Shown here in pieces: positions 15,904 to 24,546 of a stretch of DNA of 64,000 nt. This DNA is from Pseudomonas sp. N40(2020) (lineage in GTDB: Bacteria > Pseudomonadota > Gammaproteobacteria > Pseudomonadales > Pseudomonadaceae), in NCBI RefSeq assembly GCF_014472415.1, contig NZ_JACSZV010000005.1:62001-126000 (forward strand). The letters are read 5' to 3'. The notes under the pieces are model-generated. The model worked only from the letters and a program-made list of their open reading frames with translations. It searched no databases and was not told the origin of the DNA. Positions within the stretch are counted from its first letter, which is position 1, and each line of letters opens with the position of its first letter. Both the position numbers and the translations under genes were made by a program.

Positions 15904-17978
15904 ATTTACGTTTTGCAGCTGTGTTGTTATTGCCGTGTGGTCTGGCGTATGCCGAGCCGCGCATCACTCAAAATGACTTCGGTGGCACCGGCCTGTTGCA
16001 GACGCCGACCGCACGCATGGCGCCGGCCGGGGAGCTGAGCGTCAACGCCAACCGCACCGAGCCTTACAGTCGCTACAGCGTGTCGCTGCAGCCGCTGGAC
16101 TGGCTCGAAGGTTCCTTTCGTTATACCGCGATCACCAACCGGCCGTACGGCTCCGAGGCCCTCAGCGGCAGCCAAAGCTATAAGGATAAGGCGGTCGACG
16201 CCAAAGTCCGGCTGTGGCAGGAGAGCCACTGGCTGCCCGATGTAGCCCTGGGCTTCCGAGATATCGGTGGTACGGGTTTGTTCTCCAGTGAATTCTTTGT
16301 CGCCAACAAGCGCTTCGACAATTTTGATTTCAGCGCCGGCATTGCCTGGGGTTATCTGGGCAATCGCGGCGACATCGACAACCCGTTGGGCTATGCCAGC
16401 GATCGCTTCGATACCCGGCCCGCCCTCGAAGGCACTGGTGACGTCAACTCGGGTTCGTACTTTCGCGGCAAGCCTTCGTTTTTCGGTGGCGTGAGTTACC
16501 AGACGCCCTGGGATCGGCTCAGCCTGAAACTCGAATACGAAGGCAACGACTACAAGCACGAGCCGAAGGACAACATCATCAACCAGGACTCGCCGATCAA
16601 CTTCGGCGCGGTGTTCAAAGTGGCGGACTCCGTCGATGTCAGCGCAGCGTGGGAGCGCGGCAATACGGCGATGTTCGGCATCACGTTCCACACCAATTTC
16701 GCCACCCGCAAGGCACCGGCCAAGACCTACGACCCAACCCCCGAACCGTTGCCGGCGAAGATGCCGACCACGTCGATGGAGCAGGTCGACTGGGCCAACG
16801 TCTCCCAGCGTTTGCAGCAGAACGCCGGCTACAAGGTCGAGCGCATCACCCAGCGTGATTCCGAGTTGATCGTGTATGGCGAGCAGCAGCGTTACTTCCA
16901 CTCGTCCAAAGCTGTCGGCCGTGCGAGCCGGATTCTGGATAACAGCGTCAACGACGACATTAACTGGTTCACCATGGTCAACAAGCGCTACGACCTGCCG
17001 CTGGAAGAAACCAGCGTGCCGCGCCAGACCTTCCGCGAAGTGATCAACAACGAGGAACCGCTGCTGTCGCTGCACCGCACCACCGAGATCAATCCGGCGA
17101 TGCCGCACAACGAGAAAACCCTCTACACCGAAGCGCCGCAGCATTTCAGTTATGGCGTCGGCCTGGGCTTCAAACAGAACGTCGGCGGCCCGGATGGCTT
17201 TCTCTATCAATTGAGTGCCGACGCGGACGCCGAATATCGCTTCAACCGCAACACCTGGTGGAGCGGCTTGCTCAGCGCCAACCTGATCAACAACTTCGAC
17301 AAGTTCACCTACGATGCACCCAGCGGCTTGCCGCGCGTGCGTACGGATTTGCGTCAGTACCTGACCGAATCCGAGGTGACCATGCCGATGTTCCAGCTCA
17401 GCCATACCGAGCAACTGGATAAAGACTGGTATGGCATGGTTTATGGCGGTTATCTGGAGTCGATGTTTGCCGGGGTAGGGGGCGAGGTGCTGTTTCGTCC
17501 GACCGGTGAGCGCTGGTCGGTGGGCGCGGATCTGAATTACGTGCGTCAGCGTGAGTTTGATCAGGGCTTTGGTCTGCGTGATTACTCTGTGGTCACCGGG
17601 CACATCACTGGCTACACGGATTTGCCTTACGACACGCTCGCGGCCATTAGCGTCGGCCGGTATCTGGCCGGTGACTGGGGCGGCACGCTGGATATTTCCC
17701 GAGAGTTCTCCAACGGCGTGCGCTTCGGCGCCTGGGCCACCATCACCACGGCCAGCAGTGCCGAGTACGGGGAAGGTAGCTTCGACAAAGGTCTCTATCT
17801 GTCGATTCCGTTCGACGAGATGATGAGCATGTCGACCATGCGCCGCGCCAACCTCGTTTGGGCGCCACTGACCCGTGACGGTGGTGCGCGGCTCAATCGC
17901 GGTTACCAACTGCACTCGATGACCGATAGCCGCGATGACGACATGTTCTATCGCAACTTCGAGAAGATCACCGAGTAA
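15900..17978 (+). CDS. yjbH: YjbH/GfcD family outer-membrane polysaccharide secretion protein
   Basis: A 692-residue exported protein with a short signal peptide (ending LAYA) and the family start ITQNDFGGTGLLQTPTARMA. The rest is rich in alternating aromatic beta-strands (YSRYSVSLQPLDWLEGSFRY, GDWGGTLDISREFSNGVRFG), typical of a large outer-membrane barrel. YjbH/GfcD acts with YjbF and YjbG in polymer secretion. The TTG start at 15900 overlaps yjbG. It is the last gene of the galE-yjbH run. Confidence 0.9.
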   Translation: MNLRFAAVLLLPCGLAYAEPRITQNDFGGTGLLQTPTARMAPAGELSVNANRTEPYSRYSVSLQPLDWLEGSFRYTAITNRPYGSEALSGSQSYKDKAVDAKVRLWQESHWLPDVALGFRDIGGTGLFSSEFFVANKRFDNFDFSAGIAWGYLGNRGDIDNPLGYASDRFDTRPALEGTGDVNSGSYFRGKPSFFGGVSYQTPWDRLSLKLEYEGNDYKHEPKDNIINQDSPINFGAVFKVADSVDVSAAWERGNTAMFGITFHTNFATRKAPAKTYDPTPEPLPAKMPTTSMEQVDWANVSQRLQQNAGYKVERITQRDSELIVYGEQQRYFHSSKAVGRASRILDNSVNDDINWFTMVNKRYDLPLEETSVPRQTFREVINNEEPLLSLHRTTEINPAMPHNEKTLYTEAPQHFSYGVGLGFKQNVGGPDGFLYQLSADADAEYRFNRNTWWSGLLSANLINNFDKFTYDAPSGLPRVRTDLRQYLTESEVTMPMFQLSHTEQLDKDWYGMVYGGYLESMFAGVGGEVLFRPTGERWSVGADLNYVRQREFDQGFGLRDYSVVTGHITGYTDLPYDTLAAISVGRYLAGDWGGTLDISREFSNGVRFGAWATITTASSAEYGEGSFDKGLYLSIPFDEMMSMSTMRRANLVWAPLTRDGGARLNRGYQLHSMTDSRDDDMFYRNFEKITE

Positions 17979-18062
17979 CGGCTGATCGATCAACGCTCAA
18001 CCCAACGCAGCTCCTACAGGGGTCATGTGACGAACCCCGGATCCTGGCCAACACGCGATCCC

Positions 18063-18154
18063 CTGTAGGAGCGAGCCTGCTCGCGATAGCGTCGGCACAT
18101 TCGAAATCATCATTGACTGACTCACCGCTATCGTAAGCAAGCTCACGCCCGCAG
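18063..18154. repeat. Degenerate REP-type inverted repeat
   Basis: Arms 18063-18091 and 18126-18154 are imperfect reverse complements of the CTGTAGGAGCGAGCCTGCTC type. They lie between convergent yjbH and the phosphotransferase gene. Confidence 0.8.
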
Positions 18155-18184
18155 GGATCTTTGGCGGCCCCAAATCCCGCGCAC

Positions 18185-18208
18185 AAAAAAGGGGACTTTC
18201 GTCCCCTT
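18185..18208 (-). terminator. Intrinsic terminator of the phosphotransferase gene
   Basis: Read on the minus strand: stem AAGGGGAC, loop GAAA, stem GTCCCCTT followed by more Ts. It lies 28 bp past the stop at 18237. Confidence 0.88.
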
Positions 18209-18236
18209 GCGGTGTTGCCTTGCGTAATGCTGAACC

Positions 18237-19631
18237 TCAGTAAATATCCTTCGACAGCAACGTAAACGGTGTCTTCACCAGGATCTTCAAGTCCAGCCAC
18301 AGCGACCAGCTGTTGATGTACTGCAGGTCAATCTCGACGCGCTTCTGCATCTTGTCGAGGGTGTCCGTCTCACCACGGCAGCCACTGATTTGAGCCAGCC
18401 CGGTAATGCCCGGTTTAATCCGGTGACGCGCCATGTAAGCGAGGATTTTGCCCGAGTAGAAATGGTTGTGCGCGACAGCATGCGGACGTGGGCCAACCAG
18501 TGCCATGTGCCCTTGCAGCACGTTGAACAGTTGCGGCAGCTCATCCAGCGAAGTGCGGCGGATGAAGCGGCCAACGGGGGTGATGCGCGAGTCGTTGCGG
18601 CTGGCCTGTTTGACGTCTTTGTCATCGTGCACACGCATCGAGCGGAACTTCCAGACCTGAATCACCTTGCCGTTCCAGCCGTGGCGATCCTGCTTGAAGA
18701 ACACCGGGCCCGGCGAGTTGATCTTCACCGCCAGGGCAATGATCGCCAGCACCGGACTCAACACAATGATCGCCAGCAGCGCCACGGCTTTCTCCACCAG
18801 ACTTTTGCTCAGGGCAGCGGTCGGGCGACTGGTCAGCGGGCTTTCGTTCAGGTAGATCGCCGGCAGGCCGTCCACGACTTTAACCGAGTGATTGAGCAGC
18901 GTCAGACTGTTCAAGTCCGGCACCCACACCACATCGACGTTGGCACCGAGCAAATCGACATACATCGCTTCGATTTTCGCCGCTTCCGACAGGGGCAGGG
19001 TGATGTACAACCGGCGGATGTCGTGGGCCTTGATCAGCTCAAGCAACTGCTCCTGAGCACCGACGATGCGCGGGGCATCCGACTCCAGCGCAGGCACGGT
19101 ACCGTTACTGATCAAACCTACCAGTGGCAGGTTCTCGATCTGGCTCAGCTTCTTCGCCAGACCCAGCGCCAGCTCACCCGTACCAACGATCAGGGTCTTG
19201 TGCTCGCTTTTGCGTGAACGCTGATAGAACTTCGAAAACGCATGCAACGGTGCATACAACAGCGCCTGTCCGAGGAAGCCATACACCGCCCAGCTGAGAA
19301 TCACCTGTCGGGAAAACAGCTCATCGGCCTTGCAGATAAACGCGATGCACGCCAGCGCCGCCATGGTCATGGACCAGCCCATAAACAGGCGACCCAACCC
19401 CGTCAGATAGTTATCGCGTTTGCGATACACACCACTGAACGTATAAGCCGGCACCGAAGCCAGTACCGCCAGCGTTGCGCACATTCGGTAGTAAAACGCG
19501 ACCGTACCGGTGTGCTGCTCGGCCAGTACAAACAACAGAGCAACGATAAATCCCTGTGCCAGCGCCCATTGGCCCCAAAAGGTCAGTCCCTTGAGGCCCG
19601 TGCTTCGATTGATACTGAGAGAAAGATCCAT
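18237..19631 (-). CDS. Undecaprenyl-phosphate glucose phosphotransferase (initiating transferase)
   Basis: A 464-residue polyisoprenyl-phosphate hexose-1-phosphate transferase of the WbaP/WcaJ type. It has four N-terminal membrane segments (to about residue 130), a central Rossmann-like domain (LIVGTGELALGLAKKL), another membrane stretch around 280-300, and the C-terminal transferase domain with the FFKQDRHGWNGKVIQVWKFR, SLDELPQLFNVLQGHMALVG and PRPH motifs. It transfers glucose- or galactose-1-phosphate to undecaprenyl phosphate and so begins repeat-unit assembly. Start at 19631 is preferred because GGGGAT lies upstream; 19655 is an alternative. Confidence 0.92.
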   Translation of the reverse strand: MDLSLSINRSTGLKGLTFWGQWALAQGFIVALLFVLAEQHTGTVAFYYRMCATLAVLASVPAYTFSGVYRKRDNYLTGLGRLFMGWSMTMAALACIAFICKADELFSRQVILSWAVYGFLGQALLYAPLHAFSKFYQRSRKSEHKTLIVGTGELALGLAKKLSQIENLPLVGLISNGTVPALESDAPRIVGAQEQLLELIKAHDIRRLYITLPLSEAAKIEAMYVDLLGANVDVVWVPDLNSLTLLNHSVKVVDGLPAIYLNESPLTSRPTAALSKSLVEKAVALLAIIVLSPVLAIIALAVKINSPGPVFFKQDRHGWNGKVIQVWKFRSMRVHDDKDVKQASRNDSRITPVGRFIRRTSLDELPQLFNVLQGHMALVGPRPHAVAHNHFYSGKILAYMARHRIKPGITGLAQISGCRGETDTLDKMQKRVEIDLQYINSWSLWLDLKILVKTPFTLLSKDIY

Positions 19632-20019
19632 ACGATATCCCCAAAAGACGTCCATTCAGGTTTCAACAGTTGAAAGCCGAGTTGTTAGTCAGAGTTATTA
19701 TTTTTGTTTTAACGAGTGTCCTGAGGTAACAACGCCGATATGCCGAACTGTCGTCAGTCAATAGACTAAGTTATTGCCGGGAATGGTGTCTGACGAGTTC
19801 TAACAAGATGGCACAATGCCAACTTTTTAATAATTAAATATAAGGGTGTTAGAAAAGGTCGTAGAGAAGGGGGTGAATAATCGAAGGGGTATTTGTTACT
19901 GTTTGAGGGGTGGATGCAGGGATTTTATTCATCAAGGGAGGTGAAGCCAAACAGAGTGCTCTTGTTGTTTTTGTAGTCGCACTGTTTTCTGTTTGATGTG
20001 TTCGCAGATATCGCTGTCT
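19632..20019. promoter_or_regulatory. AT-rich regulatory region upstream of the phosphotransferase
   Basis: This 388 bp region has no convincing gene. It carries TGTTAG at 19683 and 19847 and CTAACA at 19800, copies of a motif that also crowds the wza leader. It is both the promoter region of the minus-strand phosphotransferase and the 3' side of the minus-strand regulator at 20020. Confidence 0.35.
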
Positions 20020-20679
20020 TTAAGCCACGATTTCTTGAATGAGGCAGTAGCCGCGGTTTCTTACAGCGCGGAACAGTCGCTCACCCTTACTGGCGCTTTT
20101 GAATTTGTCTTGCAGGCGACTCAGGCACATCTCCAGCCCACGATATTGCTCCGGCTCTCGGCCGATACTGAGGATCAGTTCGTCGCGGCTGACTACGCGC
20201 TCTTCGTGGTGCAGCATTTTTCTGACCAGTGCAGTTTCGAGCCCGGTGAGACTGATCTCTACGTCTTCTTTGATCAATGCGCCTTGATCATTGTCGAGGT
20301 GCCAGGTCTCAGTGTAAGGAGCAGCACTGTCGAGAGCGGGAGGCGGGTTGCCGGCTTCAGCGGTTATTGCCGGAGTACTGTGAAATGGATTCGCCGATTG
20401 AGCGGCCAGCCATTCAGACTCAAGCGTGGCCAATATGCGCTGGGTGTCATGTTCAATTGTGCGAGCGACATTTTTACGGGTGCTGCCAGGGTAAGTGAAC
20501 TCCATCAGCACGGGGGCGGAAGAGGGCGAAGTAGCACCTTCAATAAACATTTGCGCCTGAGACGTACCAAACGAATTGAATCGTTCGCTGGACAGAATGC
20601 TCTCAAGCTCACGTTGCGACGTTGTACTGTGAGTCACGACGACAAAATATTTTCTGGGGAGGGTTGTACTAGTTTCCAT
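20020..20679 (-). CDS. Orphan winged-helix (OmpR-type) regulator without a standard receiver domain
   Basis: A 219-residue protein. The C-terminal 80 residues (ISLTGLETALVRKMLHHEER, VVSRDELILSIG, then LSRLQDKFKSASKGERLFRA and VRNRGYCL) form an OmpR/PhoB winged helix: recognition helix and wing with the typical RGYxL end. The N-terminal 100 residues (KYFVVVTHSTTSQRELESIL) are not a recognisable receiver; no acidic pocket or phosphoacceptor is evident. Start at 20679 has AAGGAGA upstream; the longer frame is discarded. It sits beside a second atypical regulator and the polysaccharide genes, so control of that locus is likely. Confidence 0.75.
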   Translation of the reverse strand: METSTTLPRKYFVVVTHSTTSQRELESILSSERFNSFGTSQAQMFIEGATSPSSAPVLMEFTYPGSTRKNVARTIEHDTQRILATLESEWLAAQSANPFHSTPAITAEAGNPPPALDSAAPYTETWHLDNDQGALIKEDVEISLTGLETALVRKMLHHEERVVSRDELILSIGREPEQYRGLEMCLSRLQDKFKSASKGERLFRAVRNRGYCLIQEIVA

Positions 20680-20950
20680 GTCTCTCTCCTTAACTGCGTA
20701 CCAAAATTGGCTAAAAGGTAAATCGGCAGGCGAGCAATGACTTCCTCGGAAGTAATCGACAGGCAGGGTCTGGGCCCGAAAATGGCCCTCGATAAGTTCC
20801 ACTCGTTCTGCTGCTATGTTGTTAAGTTTATTGTTATGTTGGCGCGCTCATTCAATCGCTTTGTTATTAGTAGGCGTGAAGTACAACTAGAGCTATATGG
20901 CTGCATCAGACGATCCTTCGTAAGCATGCAAAAGGGTGGCTGCCCTTGAG
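20680..20950. promoter_or_regulatory. Spacer between the two winged-helix regulators
   Basis: This 271 bp AT-rich spacer holds TTGTTA words near 20819-20870, related to but not identical with the TGTTAGA motif. No gene was recognised. Confidence 0.25.
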
Positions 20951-21718
20951 TCAGGCAGTCGATATCAGGCCGCGCATCAGGCGATAGCCATAGCCGCGGA
21001 TACTCTGAATCGCGTTTGTACCATACATGTCCTTGATTTTTCCACGCAAGCGGCTGATTGATTTCTCCAGCGCCCTTGGGTCGTAGAAATTGGTATTGAG
21101 CCCCATGATGTTGGCAATTTCATCATGGCTGAGGATGTGGTTGCCGGTTTGCGCAAACGCTTCCAGGATCTTCATTTCAGCGAAAGAGATATCCAGCTTC
21201 TTGCTGGTGCTCATCAGACAGATACGAGTAGGGTCGAGCGTCAGATTGATATCTCTTTGCCATTCTTCACTGTTGAAGAACTCGGCAAGCAACTCGGCAC
21301 CTTCGTCGGAAAGGGTATTGAGCTTGATACAGAAGTCCGCCCCGGCAAGAAAATACTTGATCTTGTTGAAGGCGCCGCGACCAGTGATGACCGCGCAAAT
21401 GATGGGCTTCAAGTTATCGGTGCGCAGGTTCTCCACCAGCGCAAGATTGTCTTCAAGGGCTTGCGGGCTGTCGATGACAATGAAGATCGCTCGATATGAA
21501 CCAGAGAGTTCATTCTGCTTATATGAGCTAGTGTACGAATTGGCATCAAGCGCCATGTCGGTGCGGACGTGCTTGGCGAGTAGCGCTCTAAAATGTTCAG
21601 CCACGCCACGGGTATGGCCCAGAGTAAGAACACCGGGTTCGTCGTTTGTCGGGCGCGGACTTCTAGTCGCCAAGTTCCCTGAGAGCATCATGCATTGACT
21701 CGAATTAGGTGCTGACAT
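20951..21718 (-). CDS. Atypical OmpR-family response regulator with degenerate receiver
   Basis: A 255-residue protein. Residues about 28-145 have the alternating pattern of a receiver: GVLTLGHTR replaces the usual acidic LxVDDE start, IFIVID ends in Asp83 at the phosphoacceptor position, and AGADFCIKL corresponds to the GADDYLxKP region. The missing acidic pair argues against normal Mg-dependent phosphorylation. Residues about 160-255 are a clear winged helix (LDISFAEMKILEAF, LEKSISRLRGKIKDMYGTNA, IQSIRGYGYRLM). No histidine kinase is nearby. Start uncertain: ATG at 21718 is used; a TTG at 21757 would add 13 residues. Confidence 0.75.
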   Translation of the reverse strand: MSAPNSSQCMMLSGNLATRSPRPTNDEPGVLTLGHTRGVAEHFRALLAKHVRTDMALDANSYTSSYKQNELSGSYRAIFIVIDSPQALEDNLALVENLRTDNLKPIICAVITGRGAFNKIKYFLAGADFCIKLNTLSDEGAELLAEFFNSEEWQRDINLTLDPTRICLMSTSKKLDISFAEMKILEAFAQTGNHILSHDEIANIMGLNTNFYDPRALEKSISRLRGKIKDMYGTNAIQSIRGYGYRLMRGLISTA

Positions 21719-22197
21719 CGGGATGTTAAAGCACCGGTTCTCATCTGTGACTGACAATTGGTAACATTCGACCAGTTTTTAGACGTGGCTCCCGAGTTTT
21801 CTAACAATAATTAAGCTTTTCAGGCTTTTAGTTGATTTTTTCGGGAGTGTGAACTAGTCATTAGATGGTGGCAATATGGAATTGTGCCACTATTTTGAAC
21901 TCAATGCGACAGCTTTGTTTATGTCCTTTGGCCACTGTCTGGCCATCCAAGATAATGTGATATTGATCACACTTTATTGGGCGCGCAACTTTTTTCTATA
22001 TAAAGGCCTAAATATTTCCCGAGTAGTTCGTAGGCGGACGATTACTAACATGGCTTGAGTGTGTCTTTTGATAAGACATATTCTGCGTCGCCTAGTCAGG
22101 CAACGGGTGTCGATATACCGATTGTTTCACTTCAGATACTCAATTCCTGAGTGCAGTTTAACGGGCCGCTCGCGATGAGCGCTCTGACGGAGGATTA
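21719..22197. promoter_or_regulatory. Regulator-uppP intergenic region
   Basis: This 479 bp AT-rich region between divergent genes has no convincing gene; a 60-codon frame at 21876 lacks a ribosome site. It holds TCTAACA at 21800 and a CRP/Vfr-like palindrome at 21956-21971. A good GGAGG ribosome site serves uppP at 22198. Confidence 0.4.
21956..21971. promoter_or_regulatory. CRP/Vfr-like binding palindrome
   Basis: TGTGA-TATTGA-TCACA is a perfect TGTGA-N6-TCACA site. Vfr, the Pseudomonas CRP homologue, binds related sequences. It is 227 bp upstream of uppP and 238 bp upstream of the atypical regulator, so either could be the target. Confidence 0.5.
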
Positions 22198-23031
22198 ATG
22201 GATTTCTGGACCTTTTTCCAGGTGTTGATTTTAGGTGCGGTAGAAGGCCTGACCGAGTTCCTGCCCATCTCAAGTACGGGCCACCAGATTATCGTCGCCG
22301 ACTTGCTGGAATTCGGCGGTGAACGCGCGATGGCGTTCAACATCATTATTCAGCTCGGCGCCATTCTTGCCGTGGTCTGGGAGTTCCGGCCGAAAATCTT
22401 CGAAATCGTCAAAGGCCTGCCCACCGAACGCAACGCACAACGCTTCACCCTCAACCTGTTGATCGCCTTTCTTCCGGCAGTGGTTTTGGGCGTGCTGTTC
22501 GCTGATGCGATCCATGAATACCTGTTCAACCCGATCACCGTTGCCGTCGCTCTGGTCGTCGGTGGCATCGTCATGTTGTGGGCGGAACAGCGCAGCCATG
22601 TAGTGAGCGTCGATCATGTCGACGACATGCGCTGGTCTGACGCGTTGAAGATCGGTTTCGTACAATGCCTGGCGATGATTCCGGGCACCTCGCGCTCCGG
22701 CTCGACCATCATCGGTGGCCTGCTGTTCGGTCTGTCGCGCAAAGCCGCTACCGAGTTCTCGTTCTTCCTCGCCATGCCGACCATGGTCGGCGCCGCCGTG
22801 TACTCAGGCTACAAATACCGAGACCTGTTCGAACAAAGCGACCTGCCAGTCTTTGCACTTGGTTTCGTTACGGCGTTCATCTTCGCCATGATCGCCGTGC
22901 GCGGCCTGCTCAAGTTCATCGCCAACCACAGCTACGCCGCGTTCGCCTGGTATCGGATCGCGTTTGGCTTGCTGATTCTGGCAACGTGGCAGTTTGGCTG
23001 GGTCAACTGGACAGCAGCGGCGGCAGGCTGA
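22198..23031 (+). CDS. uppP: Undecaprenyl-diphosphatase
   Basis: A 277-residue, eight-helix membrane enzyme with both family motifs: [14 protein letters not shown] (residues 17-30, with the catalytic Glu cluster and SSTGH) and [10 protein letters not shown] (about 162-171). It dephosphorylates undecaprenyl diphosphate, recycling the lipid carrier used by peptidoglycan, LPS and the neighbouring polysaccharide pathway. GGAGG precedes the ATG. Its place at the edge of the polysaccharide cluster fits extra demand for lipid carrier. Confidence 0.95.
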   Translation: MDFWTFFQVLILGAVEGLTEFLPISSTGHQIIVADLLEFGGERAMAFNIIIQLGAILAVVWEFRPKIFEIVKGLPTERNAQRFTLNLLIAFLPAVVLGVLFADAIHEYLFNPITVAVALVVGGIVMLWAEQRSHVVSVDHVDDMRWSDALKIGFVQCLAMIPGTSRSGSTIIGGLLFGLSRKAATEFSFFLAMPTMVGAAVYSGYKYRDLFEQSDLPVFALGFVTAFIFAMIAVRGLLKFIANHSYAAFAWYRIAFGLLILATWQFGWVNWTAAAAG

Positions 23032-23412
23032 TTACTCACTGCTGATCAACGCAGCGACGGCGAGGTCGTTTAACTCGCTGTCGGGCGCCGCCTGGCGGAA
23101 GCGCTGCAAGGCTGAGGTGAAATACGCGGCTTGCAGCATGCCGTCGCTGGCGAGGTAATAACGCGCTGCTTCGATTTCTTCTACCGAATAAACACGTTTA
23201 TTCAGTCCGGAAACGTTCGACGTCCCATCAAACGAAACCAGCGTCCCGGTGAAAACCAGAAAGCCAGACATCTGCGTAGATTGAAAAGGGCCATCTTCTC
23301 CATCACCGCAGCCCTTCGCAAAATCGCAGGATGCGTAGGCGTTGGCATAAAGAGTCGAGAGTAAAGCGAGGAGGGTGAATCGCTTGAATAAAACACGGCT
23401 AAACGCGGGCAT
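23032..23412 (-). CDS. DUF2388-type exported protein
   Basis: A 126-residue protein with a signal peptide ending ANAYASC and a C-terminal domain (SVEEIEAARYYLASDGMLQA, AYFTSALQRFRQ) resembling the DUF2388 family, small Pseudomonas periplasmic proteins of unknown function whose core reads ASDGxxxGAxLEAALxxxR. Two cysteines (DFAKGCGDG region) could form a disulfide. The start at 23412 gives a compact signal peptide; the longer frame does not. It is convergent with uppP. Confidence 0.6.
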   Translation of the reverse strand: MPAFSRVLFKRFTLLALLSTLYANAYASCDFAKGCGDGEDGPFQSTQMSGFLVFTGTLVSFDGTSNVSGLNKRVYSVEEIEAARYYLASDGMLQAAYFTSALQRFRQAAPDSELNDLAVAALISSE

Positions 23413-23487
23413 AACCTGAAGACGTCCTGTCAGTACAACAACACTCCGGGCAACGCTCATTCGTTGCCCGCACATCCAACGCATCGA

Positions 23488-24474
23488 TCAACGCCCCGCC
23501 AACAACTCCGCCGCCTGATCCAGCAACGCCAGCGGATCCTTGGCCTTGTGAATATCCACCGACAACAACTGGCGGAATTTACGCGCCCCCGGAAACCCGG
23601 TGCCCAGGCCCAGCACATGCCGCGTGATGTGGTGCATCGACCCACCGGCCAGCAAATGCTCGGCAATATAAGGCCGCAACTGCGCCAACGCCTCAGCCCG
23701 ACTGATCACCGGCGCCGAACTGCCAAACAACTGCTGATCCACCTCCGCCAGCAGATACGGATTGTGATAAGCCTCACGCCCCAGCATCACGCCGTCGAAC
23801 GTCTGCAAATGCTCATGGCAGGCCTCCATGGTCTTGATCCCGCCGTTCAGCACAATCTCCAGCTCCGGAAAATCCGTCTTCAGCTGCGCCGCCACGTCAT
23901 AACGCAACGGCGGAATATCGCGATTCTCCTTCGGCGACAACCCCTCCAGAATCGCAATCCGCGCATGCACCGTAAAACTCGTACACCCGGCGTCCCGCAC
24001 CGTCCCGACGAAATCACACAACTGCTCGTAACTGTCCCGCCCATTAATCCCGATCCGATGCTTCACCGTCACCGGAATCGACACCGCATCCCGCATCGCC
24101 TTCACACAATCCGCCACCAATTGCGGATGACCCATCAAGCACGCGCCGATCATGTTGTTCTGCACACGATCGCTCGGGCAGCCGACATTCAGGTTCACCT
24201 CGTCGTAACCGTGCTCCTGAGCCATACGCGCGCAAGCTGCCAGATCCAGCGGAACACTACCGCCCAACTGCAATGCCAGAGGATGCTCGGCTTCGTTGTG
24301 ACGGAGGAAACGCTCGTGATCGCCGTTAAGGAGCGCGCCGGTGGTGACCATCTCGGTGTAGAGCAAGGCGTTCTTCGACAGGAGGCGTAGGAAGAAACGG
24401 CAATGGCGGTCAGTCCAATCCATCATTGGGGCGACGGAGAAGCGGCGGGAGAGTGGGGCGGGTTGTAGATGCAT
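23488..24474 (-). CDS. dusA: tRNA-dihydrouridine(20/20a) synthase
   Basis: A 328-residue FMN enzyme that reduces uridines 20/20a of tRNA. It has the TIM-barrel start FSVAPMMDWTDRHCR, LQLGGSVPLDLAACARMAQE, the catalytic Cys in NVGCPSDRVQNNMIGACLM, KHRIGIN and the FMN-phosphate region NGGIKTME / DGVMLGREAYHNP. The start at 24474 matches the MxxxPAPLSRRFxVAPMMDWTD form of related enzymes; ATG 24534 and GTG 24544 are in frame. Codons 13-20 contain an att-like sequence, and dusA is a known integration target for genomic islands, so the present 5' end was probably supplied by the inserted element. Confidence 0.95.
   Translation of the reverse strand: MHLQPAPLSRRFSVAPMMDWTDRHCRFFLRLLSKNALLYTEMVTTGALLNGDHERFLRHNEAEHPLALQLGGSVPLDLAACARMAQEHGYDEVNLNVGCPSDRVQNNMIGACLMGHPQLVADCVKAMRDAVSIPVTVKHRIGINGRDSYEQLCDFVGTVRDAGCTSFTVHARIAILEGLSPKENRDIPPLRYDVAAQLKTDFPELEIVLNGGIKTMEACHEHLQTFDGVMLGREAYHNPYLLAEVDQQLFGSSAPVISRAEALAQLRPYIAEHLLAGGSMHHITRHVLGLGTGFPGARKFRQLLSVDIHKAKDPLALLDQAAELLAGR
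24415..24438. repeat. att-like direct repeat, left copy (within dusA)
   Basis: It reads CCAATCCATCATTGGGGCGA then CGGA on the plus strand, covering dusA codons S13-W20 (SVAPMMDW). It is the presumed attachment core. Confidence 0.75.
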
Positions 24475-24546
24475 TGGGGGAATCTGGATCAAAGGGGCGA
24501 CGGTGGGGGAGTTTATCAGGAATGGGGTGGGCATAGTCTTACGCAC

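Noticed and set aside
15927..17993. A 688-codon minus-strand frame opposite yjbH
   Set aside because: Composition (many His, Gln, Arg) is that of a shadow of a GC-rich gene; YjbH on the plus strand is clearly coding.
21876..22058. A 60-codon plus-strand frame in the regulator-uppP spacer
   Set aside because: No ribosome site or family resemblance, and it covers the CRP-like palindrome, so it is more likely untranslated leader.
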